Origin: Laburnicola sp. R22_1
Lineage: Eukaryota; Ascomycota; Dothideomycetes; Pleosporales; Didymosphaeriaceae
Length of the DNA stretch: 64,000 bases
NCBI GenBank assembly: GCA_014281115.1
Contig: JACONQ010000004.1
Location: 2,790,001-2,854,000, forward strand
Direction of reading: 5' to 3'
The number at the start of each line of letters is the position of its first letter. Positions within the stretch are counted from its first letter, which is position 1. Of the stretch, positions 33,639 to 44,464 are shown one piece after another. The notes beneath the pieces were generated by a model that saw nothing but the letters and a program-made list of their open reading frames with translations, searched no databases and had not been told where the DNA came from. Position numbers and translations under genes: made by a program.

Positions 33639-35451
33639 CGTGTGTGTGCGACTCCTTCAGTCTCGTCTGCTGTGGAATGCTATCCGGTCTCCTGCGCCCG
33701 CAAAGGGCCGGAGCGCGCGTGAGGCGGAATGCAGTCAGAGTTTGGGTCGGTGTCTCTGCTAAGAATGTAGGAGCGAGCGAGCGATAGGCTTGGTCCTAGG
33801 AATGTGGTCGGTGGCGGTATGCAGCAACGTGGGGATGGAGATGGCGCGCGTGTGGTAGCTCTTGAAGCTCCGGTCGGAATTTCAACTGCGACCAACGAGT
33901 GTCAGAATGTCTCCCGTCACAGAGGAAGAGGTGGGAGAGGTGTGTAGGGGAGAGTGTCAGCTTAGCATGAGCCTTTCGTCCCTTTGTTCCAGCCCGCGTC
34001 GTTTTGCTTGCGAAAATGATGAGGTTGGGACGACTGTGTGGCTGGGCGCGATACCAGCCTCCTCGAAAATACAAAACAACCGGCGCCCGGGCAACCAGCA
34101 ACACGGAACGTCATCGCCCAGCCTCGCGAAATGGCCAATCATATCGCCCAGCGCATTTAATCGGACAATTAATGCCCGGGATGCGCGTGCTGGCTGCGTC
34201 GGTTCCTGCGTCTGACAGCGGCTCCAAGGTCCCTTGGGTTAGCGTTGCAATCTCTCCCAGCCTCTTCTGTTCTCTCTGCAACGTGACATCGTGGTTGCGA
34301 GAGACCAGCTTAGTACATGTCCGCATGGCCTGACGGTTGCGCACTCCTGGATGCTGCCGCACGCGAGAGCACAGTTCAAGCACCGCTCTGTTCATCTACA
34401 TATCGTTCAAACCCTCCACGCGGCATTTGGGTTGGCAGTACACTGAGGACAGTAGCGTACCATGCCTCGGCTCCGCTTCGCGAAGCTTGCGGACGGCACG
34501 ACTCCCTCCTTCAGACAAGCACTGATACATGTTTGACGAGCAAGCCCTTTGGCAAACTACGTGGAATGGTATCAGTTTCGGTGTGCTCCATCCACCTGGG
34601 CTGGTATAGAGCACCTCGTCGCGTATGAGCTGTCGGGGGAACTGCTTTGACGTAGGTAGAGGGGAGCATTCCTCACATGGATCTACGCTTGGATCAGGGA
34701 CAGCGCATCCCTAGAATGTGAGACATCTGGCGATCGAAGTGAGAGTCCGTATGACGGTATGGGCAAACAAAGTCAGCCCGAATACACCACACCACTCGGG
34801 GCTAAGAACGAGTAGACATGGGTTTCTCAGTTCTGTTGGGAACAAACAATGCAGTCGTCGATACAATCACCCGCCTCCCTGTCTGACCCCAAGCGCCGCT
34901 GGACCGCACCATACCTAGCCAGTGCAGATAGTACTAGACGCGCTCAACCATCCTCGGAGCACTGCATGCAGAGTCTCGATGAACGAACACGTCACGATCA
35001 GCTGCGCGTAAGCTGCAGACCGGCAGTTCCACGCGACCTGATCGGAAAGGCCGCAATCGAGAATCCCATCGCGTGAAACCGATTTCCCCTTCACCTGGAC
35101 AGTCTGGACTTTTCTGCACATCTGCCCAAACCCTGATATCCACGGAGAAATAGCCGTATTCGTCAATAGCACCGGGTGCGCCACCAGGAGCATAGCCCAA
35201 GTGTGGCACAGAATGACGTAGTCTGTTTGTCTGTGACTGTTGACATTCTTGGAGTTCGCTGAATGCAGCAGGCAGGCTATGACGTACCTGCCCCTCCGAC
35301 CCCTCCGGCGGGAGCTCGAGCAGTACATAAAGCCCTCTCTCTTCCCGCTCTTCGCTCTCTCCATTCTCCATCAGCTCCTGCAATCCACACCTCCAGCAAA
35401 GCTTCAACTTCAACTTCCAAACCAAACCAAACCCACCAACCACCCATCACC
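33639..35451. other. Long intergenic region (1.8 kb), no gene seen
   Basis: The largest gap in the gene-dense part. Both flanking genes have their 5' ends here. Open frames up to ~170 codons exist on both strands, but none has family features or coherent exon borders. The last ~200 bp are the Hsp12-like promoter. A non-coding transcript cannot be excluded. Confidence 0.45.
35291..35304 (+). promoter_or_regulatory. Paired STRE-like CCCCT boxes upstream of the Hsp12-like gene
   Basis: CCCCT occurs at 35291-35295 and again at 35300-35304, about 150 bp before the start codon. In yeast, CCCCT/AGGGG is the Msn2/4 stress element that drives HSP12. Two copies nine bases apart in this promoter fit that, but short motifs arise by chance. 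Confidence 0.4.
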
Positions 35452-35773
35452 ATGTCTGACGCCGGCCGCAAAGATTTCTCCACCAAGATGACGGAGGGCG
35501 TGACCCCCGACTCGACCAAGTCCACCCAGCAGAAGATGAAGGAGACCGTTACTGACACCGTTGACAAGTTCGCTCGGTAGGCTACTTCCTCACTGCCGCT
35601 CCAGAATCCTAGCTAACAGCTACTTCAGTGGGGCTCAGCCCGACGACAACAAGTCCATGGGCCAGGAGATCACCGACAAGACCGGCCGCAGCAAGGACCG
35701 CGAGGTCCACGGCTCCTCCGGCGAATCCATCCTCGACAAGGCCAAGAACGCTCTCGGCATGGACAAGCACTAA
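35452..35773 (+). CDS. Hsp9/Hsp12-like small stress protein
   Basis: Exons 35452-35576 and 35629-35773 (52-nt intron, phase 2) give 89 aa. The sequence MSDAGRKDFSTKMTEGVTP, then KSTQQKMKETVTDTVDKFAR, then ...SILDKAKNALGMDKH is the pattern of the Hsp9/12 family. It is small, hydrophilic and Lys/Asp/Thr-rich, without Cys or Trp. Yeast Hsp12 is unfolded in solution, folds into amphipathic helices on membranes and stabilises the plasma membrane under heat, osmotic and stationary-phase stress. The intron lies between the two helical halves. The 5' leader is rich in CAACTTC/ACCAAACC and no signal peptide is present. Strong stress-induced expression is expected from the family, not shown here. Confidence 0.88.
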
Positions 35774-36757
35774 GTGCTACGACCCTATCTCACCTATACG
35801 ATGATATGACGAAGGACAATGAGGAGCGTACGATCAGGGCTTGGACGGGATTGGTTTCTCGCTCCTACCACGGCCCGGGATTATTGATACCACGCCTGAG
35901 GGCAATCAACTAGGAATAGTAATCGAACAAGTTTGGAGAATTTCCTGTTATTGTGACTGGAATGGTGCTCGAGTGAAGTCCTGTGTTGTTGCTCCAAGCT
36001 CCAAGCCTTGACGTATGTCACACGTGGTACTAGACTAGTGTACGTTCGACCGAGGCTAATTGAGCGTAGTTGGCAGGCTTAGCGTGTCACAATCGTGTAA
36101 GCACAGAGCCGCAAACAATTACGTAAGACGCCAAGTCACTGCGGGGTCCCCATAGACGTCAATCCCTCATCCCAACCCACGCATCCCTGATTAATCATGA
36201 ATAATCGTCGTCTACATGAGATGGTACCCCTGCTGCCGTCCTGCTATGGCTGAAATAATGCAGCTGAAATCCGCTCCTCCCAATAGACGACACCGTATCA
36301 AATACAACCTTGCCCATCACGGAAAATGCGACTCCTTGCAAACACAACAGAGTTTTGGGTCGGCTTGATGTTGGCGTCACGCCCAATAATTTCCCTCCAA
36401 CCCGCCATAAATAGCGCGGCCCCCACCTACATCGTCAGCCGCACAACGCTAACATTGCCCAGATCCAAGTAGTTGCAGGCAACTCAATTTAATAAATTTA
36501 ATAAGCATAATACAAAGTATGACATGGCACGACCAGGCAGTGTCCTCACATATACCACTCAGCAGCCAGCATCCATATAGCTGCTGCCCAGCACAAAAGT
36601 TTGAGTACATTCGGCCTTTGCATTGCCTGTCCTGGGGTGACACGATACCTAGATTTTTATCCCAATACTGCACTTTCAGCATTTGCATCGCTTGTCCTGA
36701 GGCAACACGCCATACAAAACCCTTACCCCTCACACATCACCCCGCCCACCCCCAGCC
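35774..36757. other. Intergenic with diverged short repeats
   Basis: About 980 bp. From 36,575 to 36,710 it holds two diverged copies of a GCNTGTCCTGRGGNRACACG-like motif, related to a copy in intron 1 of the next gene (separate repeat entry). Otherwise no gene. Confidence 0.5.
36575..36709 (+). repeat. Diverged repeat shared by the promoter and intron 1 of the NLR gene
   Basis: 36575-36646 (TATAGCTGCTGCCCAGC..., GAGTACATTCGGC..., TGTCCTGGGGTGACACG) aligns by eye with 37210-37276 in intron 1 (TACAGCTGCTGGCCAG..., GAGTACATTTGGGC..., ATCTTGGGGTATCACACG). A shorter third copy is at 36681-36709 (TTTGCATCGCTTGTCCTGAG, then GCAACACG). Confidence 0.6.
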
Positions 36758-39700
36758 ATGTCAACGCCCAAACCCGACGTCAAACGCATCAAGGAAGAGC
36801 TAGACAAAGACAACCGAGACGTCTCGGACCTATGGAACGACGCGCTCCGAAGCTACAAAGGCATAGTAGGCGTAGGCCTTCAACCAACGTACAGCAGCGT
36901 CGACGACATGATAAAAGCTGGAACAGAGCAGATGAATGCTTTCCACAAGTTTCGCCATAATAATAAGAAGGTTGATAAGCTGAGGAGCTTGTTTGTGGCG
37001 AATTTGGAGTTTGTGGAGAAGGGGGCGCAGCAGATTGTTGCGGCTGCTACACCGGCTTTTCCGCCGGCGGCGGCAATTGGGACCGCGTTGACGTATTTGC
37101 TTACTGTAAGTTTGTTTGGGATTCCATGGTGGGTTGATGAAGTCACTGCATGTGTTACTCTCGGATAATCACTACCAAGGCCAGCTGTACTCAAATCTTT
37201 GTCCTGGGGCTATACAGCTGCTGGCCAGAAGTATGAGTACATTTGGGCTCCGGATTGACTATCTTGGGGTATCACACGTTCGTCACCTTGTGTACTTACT
37301 GCACAAAAGATCTGAGCGGAAGGTTTCCGGTTTTCTTCGACGTCAACTGTTCGGTGCTGTGTTTATGTTTGATGCTGACATGTCATAGGCTTGCAAACAA
37401 GTCTCGGCCGATTATGATGTGGTGATGGCATTCTTCGAGGATATGAACGCTTTCTTGCAACGCATCACTATCCTTGAGTCGAGACTGCCGAGCTATCCGG
37501 CTTATCGCAACTGCCTGATGGATGTGTTCACTTCTGTCCTGGAAATGTGCGGGTTTGCCACGAAGTACATAGAGCTTCGCCGTTTTAGTGAGTGGATGGA
37601 TAAGTGCAAAGGTAAAGCTCGTACTGACTATCACAGAAAAATGGATGTTAAACCTGCTTCGAGGCGAAGACAGTGAGCTCGCAGGCGCCCGTCAGAAGAT
37701 GGATACCAGACTCTCTCGTTTACAATCCGCAACCGAATATGCCATCCTTGGCAATACGGAGAAACTGCAAACTATGAGTGCCGAACTACAGCAGAATGAA
37801 GAGATGCAGACACAGATGTTGGAAGAGCAGACTAAGATGCTCGAGACAGTGATTGAAGGCCAAGACAACGTGCGTAATGACCTCAAGGACATTCGTAAGC
37901 TGTTGAGTGTTTTTGAAGAGCGCAGAAAGGAGGAGCCACATGCAGGAAAGCAAAAGAATACGGGAAAACCTCCGACATCAAACCGAGTGCACGCCTTCTT
38001 CTACGACCTAATTGACCCTGCGTATGAACATAGAAACCTTAAGGATTCCTTCATACCCGAGATGTCGACCTGGATCTTCGATGAGCCAGAATGGGGTAAT
38101 TGGCTTGACCAGAAGAAAAAAGAAGACAACTCTAAGTTGCTGTGTATCACCGGTCCACCAGGCGCCGGGAAAAGTCACCTTGCGCTCTCCGCGCACGACC
38201 GCCTGGTGCAGCTGGCAGAGCAGGAGAAGGATAAAAATACGTGCGTGGTGCACTTCTACTTCCGGGAGACTCGAGACGAAACAAGAAGTTTCTATTATGC
38301 CATCAATTGGCTTGTCATTCAGATTGCCGAGCGTAACGAGCATCTTTGCGAAAAGATCAACATCGAGCTCTCGCGTGAAGACATCGAAATCGATATCGAT
38401 GATTGGCAAGACATCTGGAAGAAATGCATAGCTCCCATGTTTGGGAGTTCCTCGCACGCTCGATTACAAATTGTGTTTGATGGGCTGGACGAGTTGGCTC
38501 CTGATGGCATTCAACGTCCTGCTCTCTTCAAGTTTCTGAAGATGGTCACTGAATCAGATCTAAACATTAGCGTGCTATGCACGACACGACTCCAACATCC
38601 AACTTTCAACTCGGAATTGGAGAAAGTAGGAAGCAAGTACATCAGTGTCACGAAAGAGAAGCAGCTGCCGGACCTGAAGACTCTGATCTGGTACCACCTT
38701 GATAATGATCCTGGATTGAAGAAATTGAGCAAATATATGAGGCAGAGGATATCTAGTACTGTGGAAGAGAAAGCTGACTGTAAGTTGACCGATGTGCACA
38801 TCTCTAGACCGGAAGTTTCCGCACAGACTGGTTTGCATTACACACCCCAGGATAATTCGCTGTCTGAATCCATCGAATTAGAGAGTTTAAAAACTACCAC
38901 AGAAGCTAATCGTGCTACGCAGGCTTACTTTACGCGGAGCATGTACTGAGAAGGTTCAACAACCTCAATCGCGAGCCGCTCATTCTCAGACATCTGGAAC
39001 AAGAAATGCCCGAAAATCTCGAGCAGCTCTACAACATCATCCTCTCCGACCTTTTGCGCAAAACGAACGCGGACCAGCGACAAGCCCTCAAGAGCTTATT
39101 CATATGGGTCGCCTTCTCTATACGTCCCATCACTCTTTTCGAGGCCAAATCCATCGTCGAACTGCTACCCGGAGAGCTGGATCTGGAGGAAGAATTGCAA
39201 GGCCAACTCGCTCGTTTCCTGCGCATCGCCGACCGGGAAGAAGCAGTCGATTTGTCCTCTTCCTTGCCTGGCTCGGAATTAGAAACACTCCAGGAACAAG
39301 GCAGCCGTCATGAAGGTGCATCTGACGACTGGAACCTACCGTTGAAATTTCAGGAGCGTTCGATGCGCGACTTTTTCCGCAACGCCCAGGTGGGTGAGAA
39401 GGAAGAGAGTTTGCGCACCCCGGGGTTTGAGGCGCATCGTCAGATCTTCGTGACACTGGTCCAGATTCTTTGTAAGAAGGTTGGGACCGATCTGACCGAT
39501 GGGCTACGCGGGTATGCAACGAGTTGCTGGCTCATACATCTTGGCTGGATATGGTGGTACAGCCGGCTTTCTCGCCCCACCGAAGCAGAGAAAGTGGAGC
39601 TCTTAGATGCTATGGGCGCGTTGTTCAACAACGAAGGTGATGTAGCGACGAACATCGAACTTCAGGAGCTTGAGTACAAATACATGGGTACGGGCGGTTT

Positions 39701-41730
39701 CGAGACCAACATGAAATATTTCTCAGGGCTGACAAAGGATTTGGGAGAGGGGAAACTGAAGGAGAGCACGGTCGCGTGGGCTAAGGACGTCTCTGAAAAT
39801 TGGGAAAGGGCTTTCATTAATCTGGCGAAGGCCCATGTTCAGAATTGGTTCCAGGCTACGGATTTGAAGGCCGCACATCGTGCCTATAAGTATGCCCGGG
39901 GCGCCCTGTCTTTGGTAAGTGTTCATTTCGCCCATCTAAACTCCTCTACGGACATAAAGTCTTGTCATGACTGACCTTTCCGTCCAGACTGATTTAAAGA
40001 ACCTCCTTCGAGATCCAAAGGAGGTTGATGACGAAGACAACGACGAAGAAACTGTAAGCTCCGAGGAGGTCATCGCCGTTTCCCAGGCCTTCCCCGACAT
40101 CGCAGACCCAGGCGCTTCTTACGCTATAGCTCTGCTCCTCCAAGACTCCAAACACCACGCTGCGGCTCTACCAGAAGCCCAAAAAGCCCTAGAACTCACC
40201 TCTTCGGACCCTATCAAGCGCTTCCAAATCACCGACCTCCTCGCCAACATCCAATACGGACTGAAAGACCACCAAACCGCCTCATCCACCATCGACTCCG
40301 CCCTCTCCCAAACAGCCGACATACCAGCCAACCTCCTCCGCCGGGCGCTCATCACGCGCGCCAAAATCGAAAGCGCCCTGGGCAAGATAGACGACTCGCT
40401 AGCAACGTACCAAGCAGCGCGGCTCGCTCACGCAGACACCCCGATGCTAGGCGACGACCTCCAAGAAGAATTTTCCACCTACATAGCCAACAAGTTCCAC
40501 GAGCCAGCCTCCATTGTTGCAGCTGTCCAACGCTGGTCGCCTCTGGAGCGTCTCGCCTGGATGACGTGGAACTACGACGACGACAACCAACACCATATTG
40601 ACTTCCGACGGGCGTGCGGGCGCGCCAAAGAGACAGAATACATGGTCAGCGCGTACGAAGAGGTAATCGGGCTTCTTGATGCCGTCGATGCGGGCGCGCC
40701 TATACGCCGCGAGTTAGCTGCTGCACAGTGGGAGGTACGCGACGACATGGCTGCCGCAAAAGCGCTGCTGGGTGAGATCCTCGACAGCTCATCTGATGGG
40801 AGTTGTCAGCGGTTCACGCAGGAAGATCCCGCCTGGACGCTAGTGCAGTCCATAACGTTCCTCACAGACCTCCTATACGAACAATTCCGCACAACAGCAG
40901 ATCCCAAACGAAAAGCAGAATTAGTCGCAGAGATGCGAGGTCTAACATCAAGGCCGCTCGCCCGCGCTGTGTCGTCGTGGAAGTCGCTGGTTAATCACCA
41001 TACGGTGGTGCTGGCTAGGATGGTGCGGAAAATGGGGCCCATGGTTGAGTTCCAGGCGCTGCTTTATAGGGCGTTTGATGTTGCGTATGAGGCGCTGCTG
41101 GATGATGTGGGGTGGAACGATGCTGATAATTTGCGCTCGCTGGCGGAGGTGGTGTCTGTGTTGCCGGGGTTTGAGCAGGATGCGCGGATTTTGCTGTCGG
41201 CGCAGTTTTCGAATCTGGACACTGCCCTCGAGGAAGACGGGACGCCGAAGAAGGAAGGTGAAGCTGTTGCCAGTGATTATGATGGCCAGGATGGTAAAGA
41301 CAGCGAGGATACCGACGCGGACGACAATGCGAGCGTAGCTACAGACGACACCCTCCCCACCGACGAAGGCGACCTCGCCCACGACGTCTACTACATCTGC
41401 GACGGCGAATGCAGCCCGACCGTGCATTGGCGCGCCTGGAAAAACCGCCCCATGTACACCTGTCTCACCTGCAGCAACCTCTCCCTCTGCGAAGCCTGCT
41501 TCCAGAAACGGCGGGCGTACGACAACGGCGCAGAATGCGAGGTTGGAGCTACGTATTGTCGGCCTAATCATAGGTATTTGAAGGCGCCAATTGAGGGCTG
41601 GAAGGGTGTTAAGGATGGAATGGTTATGATTGATGGGGAAGAAGATGTCGAATTTAAGAGTTGGTTGAAGGGGTTGAAGGAGGTGAGGTGGGAGGGAGCT
41701 TGGGGGCGGTTTTGGTTGGCTGAGGAATAG
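36758..41730 (+). CDS. NOD-like receptor: Goodbye-NACHT STAND protein with repeat region and C-terminal Cys-rich finger
   Basis: Exons 36758-37105, 37389-37587, 37637-38779, 38923-39914 and 39988-41730 fit in phase and give 1474 aa. Residues 1-~250 match the fungal STAND N-terminal Goodbye-type domain (SDLWNDALRSYKG; ACKQVSADYDVV; ATKYIELRRFKKW). A coiled segment leads to a NACHT NTPase: Walker A GPPGAGKS near residue 355, Walker B LQIVFDGLDEL near 460. Winged-helix-like parts follow (EQEMPENLEQLYNIILSDLL). A helical, TPR-like region (~920-1100: ALPEAQKALELT, TIDSALSQTA) senses or scaffolds. Near residue 1360 there is a Cys/His-rich module (YICDGEC...MYTCLTC...LCEAC...C..NH) resembling a ZZ-type finger. 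Such proteins oligomerise on ligand binding and in fungi control non-self recognition and cell death. The ligand is unknown. Intron 1 is unusually long (283 nt). Confidence 0.87.
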
Positions 41731-41877
41731 ATGGTTTGAATATATCCTTTAGTTGAAGAGGAATAGTATTGCGCTACCAGCTACTCAAAACTAGGCGTAC
41801 AATGTGTACCCCTATGTCTCTTCGCAATCACTGACATGTTCGATATTCTCCATCTAATCTTTCATCTCAGATCCCAC

Positions 41878-42688
41878 TCAGCCACTCCACACGGCCGGGC
41901 CAGGAGGCTGGTACGTATCCGGAGCATTCGCAGTCTTAGAGAGATCTACAAGAATTCCTGGGTCATTGCTCTTGTACGCGCCTGGCAACGAGGCAAGAGG
42001 GCTAGGAGATCCACTTCCACCACCTGTGATCGTGATCTGGCTGCATGCGAGATAGAATTGCGCTTTGTTCGCCTGCATAGCCATGTGCAACGCGATGTGC
42101 TCGACGCGTAGTAGGTAGTCGCCACTGGGAGTCGCCTTGGGGATGGTCGCGTTGGCGGTCTTGTACTCATCTGAAGCGCTGTATGAGTCTCCAATCATAC
42201 TGGGCATAGAGGGAAGTGGGTACATACTTTGCGCTGGCCAGGTCATCTGCTTCTGCGCATCGACCTTCGGCATGGTAGTAGCGATCTTGAACCACACTGC
42301 ACCGGCGCCATCCCAGCTCTTCACGTCCGCACCAGCTGGGACCTTTGCAAGGTAGTACTGCGTCGGCCCGGGGTGGTTGACCTGCTGGCTGCTAATGTAA
42401 TGGATAGTAGCGCCAGCAGGGACGGTCGCGACGTCTGCAGCGTTGGAAGAAGAGTAGCAGCGGATATCGGGGGATGTTGCGCTCTCGATGCCTTGCTTTG
42501 AGTCGGCGTTTTTGGTGCGGCGGGTGGCAGACCAGTCTTTGTCTTCAGCGGCCTTCCCGTTGACGAAGAGACGTGGGAATGTGTCTACATAGATTAGATG
42601 ACAGTGGACGTGTAAAGAGTTGGATAGGGATATTACAATGGGCCTGTACCGCTGTGGCGGCGAGAAGGAGACTGACGAGAAGCTTCAT
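41878..42688 (-). CDS. AA9 lytic polysaccharide monooxygenase (formerly GH61)
   Basis: Exons 42688-42637 and 42584-41878 (52-nt intron) give 252 aa. A signal peptide [16 protein letters not shown] precedes H17, which becomes the N-terminal copper-binding histidine of the mature protein ([11 protein letters not shown]). The second copper His is in [10 protein letters not shown], and the axial Tyr region is [22 protein letters not shown] and the end PPGPAVWSG are family hallmarks. The enzyme oxidatively cleaves cellulose or related beta-glucans using copper, a reductant and O2/H2O2. There is no CBM1. At about 42179-42223 a 45-nt in-frame segment (GTACCC...ATACAG) could be an intron or a 15-residue insertion ([15 protein letters not shown]), so the mature length is uncertain. 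Confidence 0.9.
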
Positions 42689-43336
42689 ATTGCGGTCTCT
42701 TGTAGTGAGTTGACTAGTTTTGAGAGAAGTCCTCCCCTCTAAATGGTTTATACTTTTGTCCCAGCATGTTGTCATCATGTGACGGGCTGTTTGAAAAGCT
42801 CCGGCAAGGACCACTCTCAGTAGAACATATTAAACATTGACCCAAATTCAATGAGAGCTTTGGTAGGGTTTGCAGTACCCAATAAGAACTAGACTCGGGA
42901 TGAGCCTCGTGTTTGAAATGGGTTTCCGTAATGATGGCGAATTTAGGCTGTGCATGGGTGAACTGCCGAGAGTGTGGGGAAAACCAATCCGCGTTCGATT
43001 CTGCCGTCACCTGCAAGCTATATATATGAGTGTGCAAAGTCGGATTCATATCCAGCTTGGCGTGTGTTGGCGCTGGCGCAGTACCGTACTGATACCTAGT
43101 GGACGCAATGTTATTGCTACAATACTAGGACAAAGTCTGAGTAATAAATGCCATCAGTACGCGTTGATGTTGTCGTGCATTCTTGACCTTCTGGGCCCGT
43201 CCTTAGGATATTGATCTGTAGACGGTATTCCAGCGACAGAGTGTGCTACCTCCGGTCGGTCAGCACCATGCGGCCATTCCCAGTTTTCAGGCTGTAGTCA
43301 AGACATGAATGCTCCAGTGGACTACCGTTTCCAGGA
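42689..43336. other. Intergenic, no gene seen
   Basis: About 650 bp between AA9 (start) and the YdeI-family gene (stop), both on minus. It should include the AA9 promoter. No coding support on either strand. Confidence 0.5.
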
Positions 43337-44047
43337 TCACTCGGTGTACGAGGGCACAGGTCTTCCGGTTCTTGTGCGTCGAGTAGAAGGGGCCGATTCT
43401 TGAGGCTCACTGGGAGACCCAGTGGTAGGCTCCTTGTTGACTGCGGCACGTTTCTGAGTGTTTTTCTGGGGAATCGGTGTCTCTCCCCTCGCCAGCATCT
43501 CTATATCAGCCTTGATTCTCTTCTCGCGACCGGCCGCCGTCTTCAAATTGTTCAGCCTAAAGCAAATAGCCCAACGATTTCCTTTATTCAACCCTTCCCA
43601 GGCTGCCTTTGCCGCTGGTACCTTCTCCAACGCAGCGACAAACTGAGGCGGCATCTCAACACTTCCAGAGGCCGAATACGCAGACGCCCAACGGCCATTC
43701 TCTTTTGCTAATTCAACAGCAGTGCGACCGGCGGGCTGCATACGGTTCTCTTTCTCCAGGCGTTCAACGTAGCCGACGTTTCGCTTTGACCATAGGCTGT
43801 TCGCTCTCCGCGGGCCAAAGCGGTACAAGTAGATGTTGCCGTCCACTTTTCGGCCTCCGCTGTCGATCCATCCGTAACACAAGGCTTCGTCTAGTGCTTC
43901 ATCGTAGCGGAGCGTCGTCTGGGCGCTTTTCGCGCCCTTCTTCGCTATGGCCAGCATGACGCCTTTGGATATCAGACCTTCGCGAGCAAGCCATTGTCGC
44001 CAGGCTGGAGCATCGGCAAGTTTCAGGAGAGGCAGTTCCTTGGGCAT
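43337..44047 (-). CDS. YdeI/OmpD-associated family protein
   Basis: Intronless, 236 aa. The blocks SLWSKRNVGYVERLEKENRM, LDEALCYGWIDSGGRKVD, YRFGPRRANSLWS, GRWASAYSASGSVEMPPQF and NRWAICFRLNNLKTAAGREKRI form the YdeI-like domain. It occurs in bacteria, where a member was linked to peptide/bacteriocin resistance, and widely in fungi with unknown role. The C-terminal ~50 residues are basic and disordered (KKNTQKRA-like, RRTRTGRPVPS). No signal peptide or membrane segment. The absence of introns, unlike most neighbours, and a family common in bacteria are compatible with old horizontal transfer, but the base composition is not clearly different here. Confidence 0.82.
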   Translation of the reverse strand: MPKELPLLKLADAPAWRQWLAREGLISKGVMLAIAKKGAKSAQTTLRYDEALDEALCYGWIDSGGRKVDGNIYLYRFGPRRANSLWSKRNVGYVERLEKENRMQPAGRTAVELAKENGRWASAYSASGSVEMPPQFVAALEKVPAAKAAWEGLNKGNRWAICFRLNNLKTAAGREKRIKADIEMLARGETPIPQKNTQKRAAVNKEPTTGSPSEPQESAPSTRRTRTGRPVPSYTE

Positions 44048-44464
44048 GATGGGGAAATGGCCTTTGGATGGAATATATGGACGGAAGGTCGATGTGCACG
44101 AGCACCTGTGAGATGGAACAAGGTGGATGCTACTAACCTGAAAAAGATTAGCGTAGGGCAGCTGTGAGCACGGGCGGTCACGGCGCCACGATGCTCCCGA
44201 GGTTCCTCTTCTTGCACCATTTCGCGCTGTATGTTGGTAGTAACTGATAGAACGTGCTATTGAATCGCCAGCGCGTTCCTACGGCCTTGCCTCTATTCTT
44301 TGTGCTGCACAGTCGTGGTGCAGGTGCTATGACCCTGTGTTGATGGCTTGGCAGACGACATGGTTGGACGCCAGCTTGCCAGTGCATCTCGACGAGCTTC
44401 ACGCTTCACCACCACGACCGCTCCGCCGGCGCCTACGACACGCTCCGCAGCTCATGCATCGAGC
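44048..44464. other. Divergent intergenic region, YdeI-like / VPS41
   Basis: About 417 bp, possibly shorter if VPS41 starts at the in-frame ATG at 44360. No other feature recognised. Confidence 0.45.

Noticed and set aside
34915..35443. Overlapping minus frames of 149-169 codons upstream of the Hsp12-like gene
   Set aside because: No recognisable product; they run into the Hsp12-like promoter and leader.
37116..37388. 90-codon frame in intron 1 of the NLR gene
   Set aside because: Exons 1 and 2 join in phase with canonical borders and the Goodbye-type domain continues across them.
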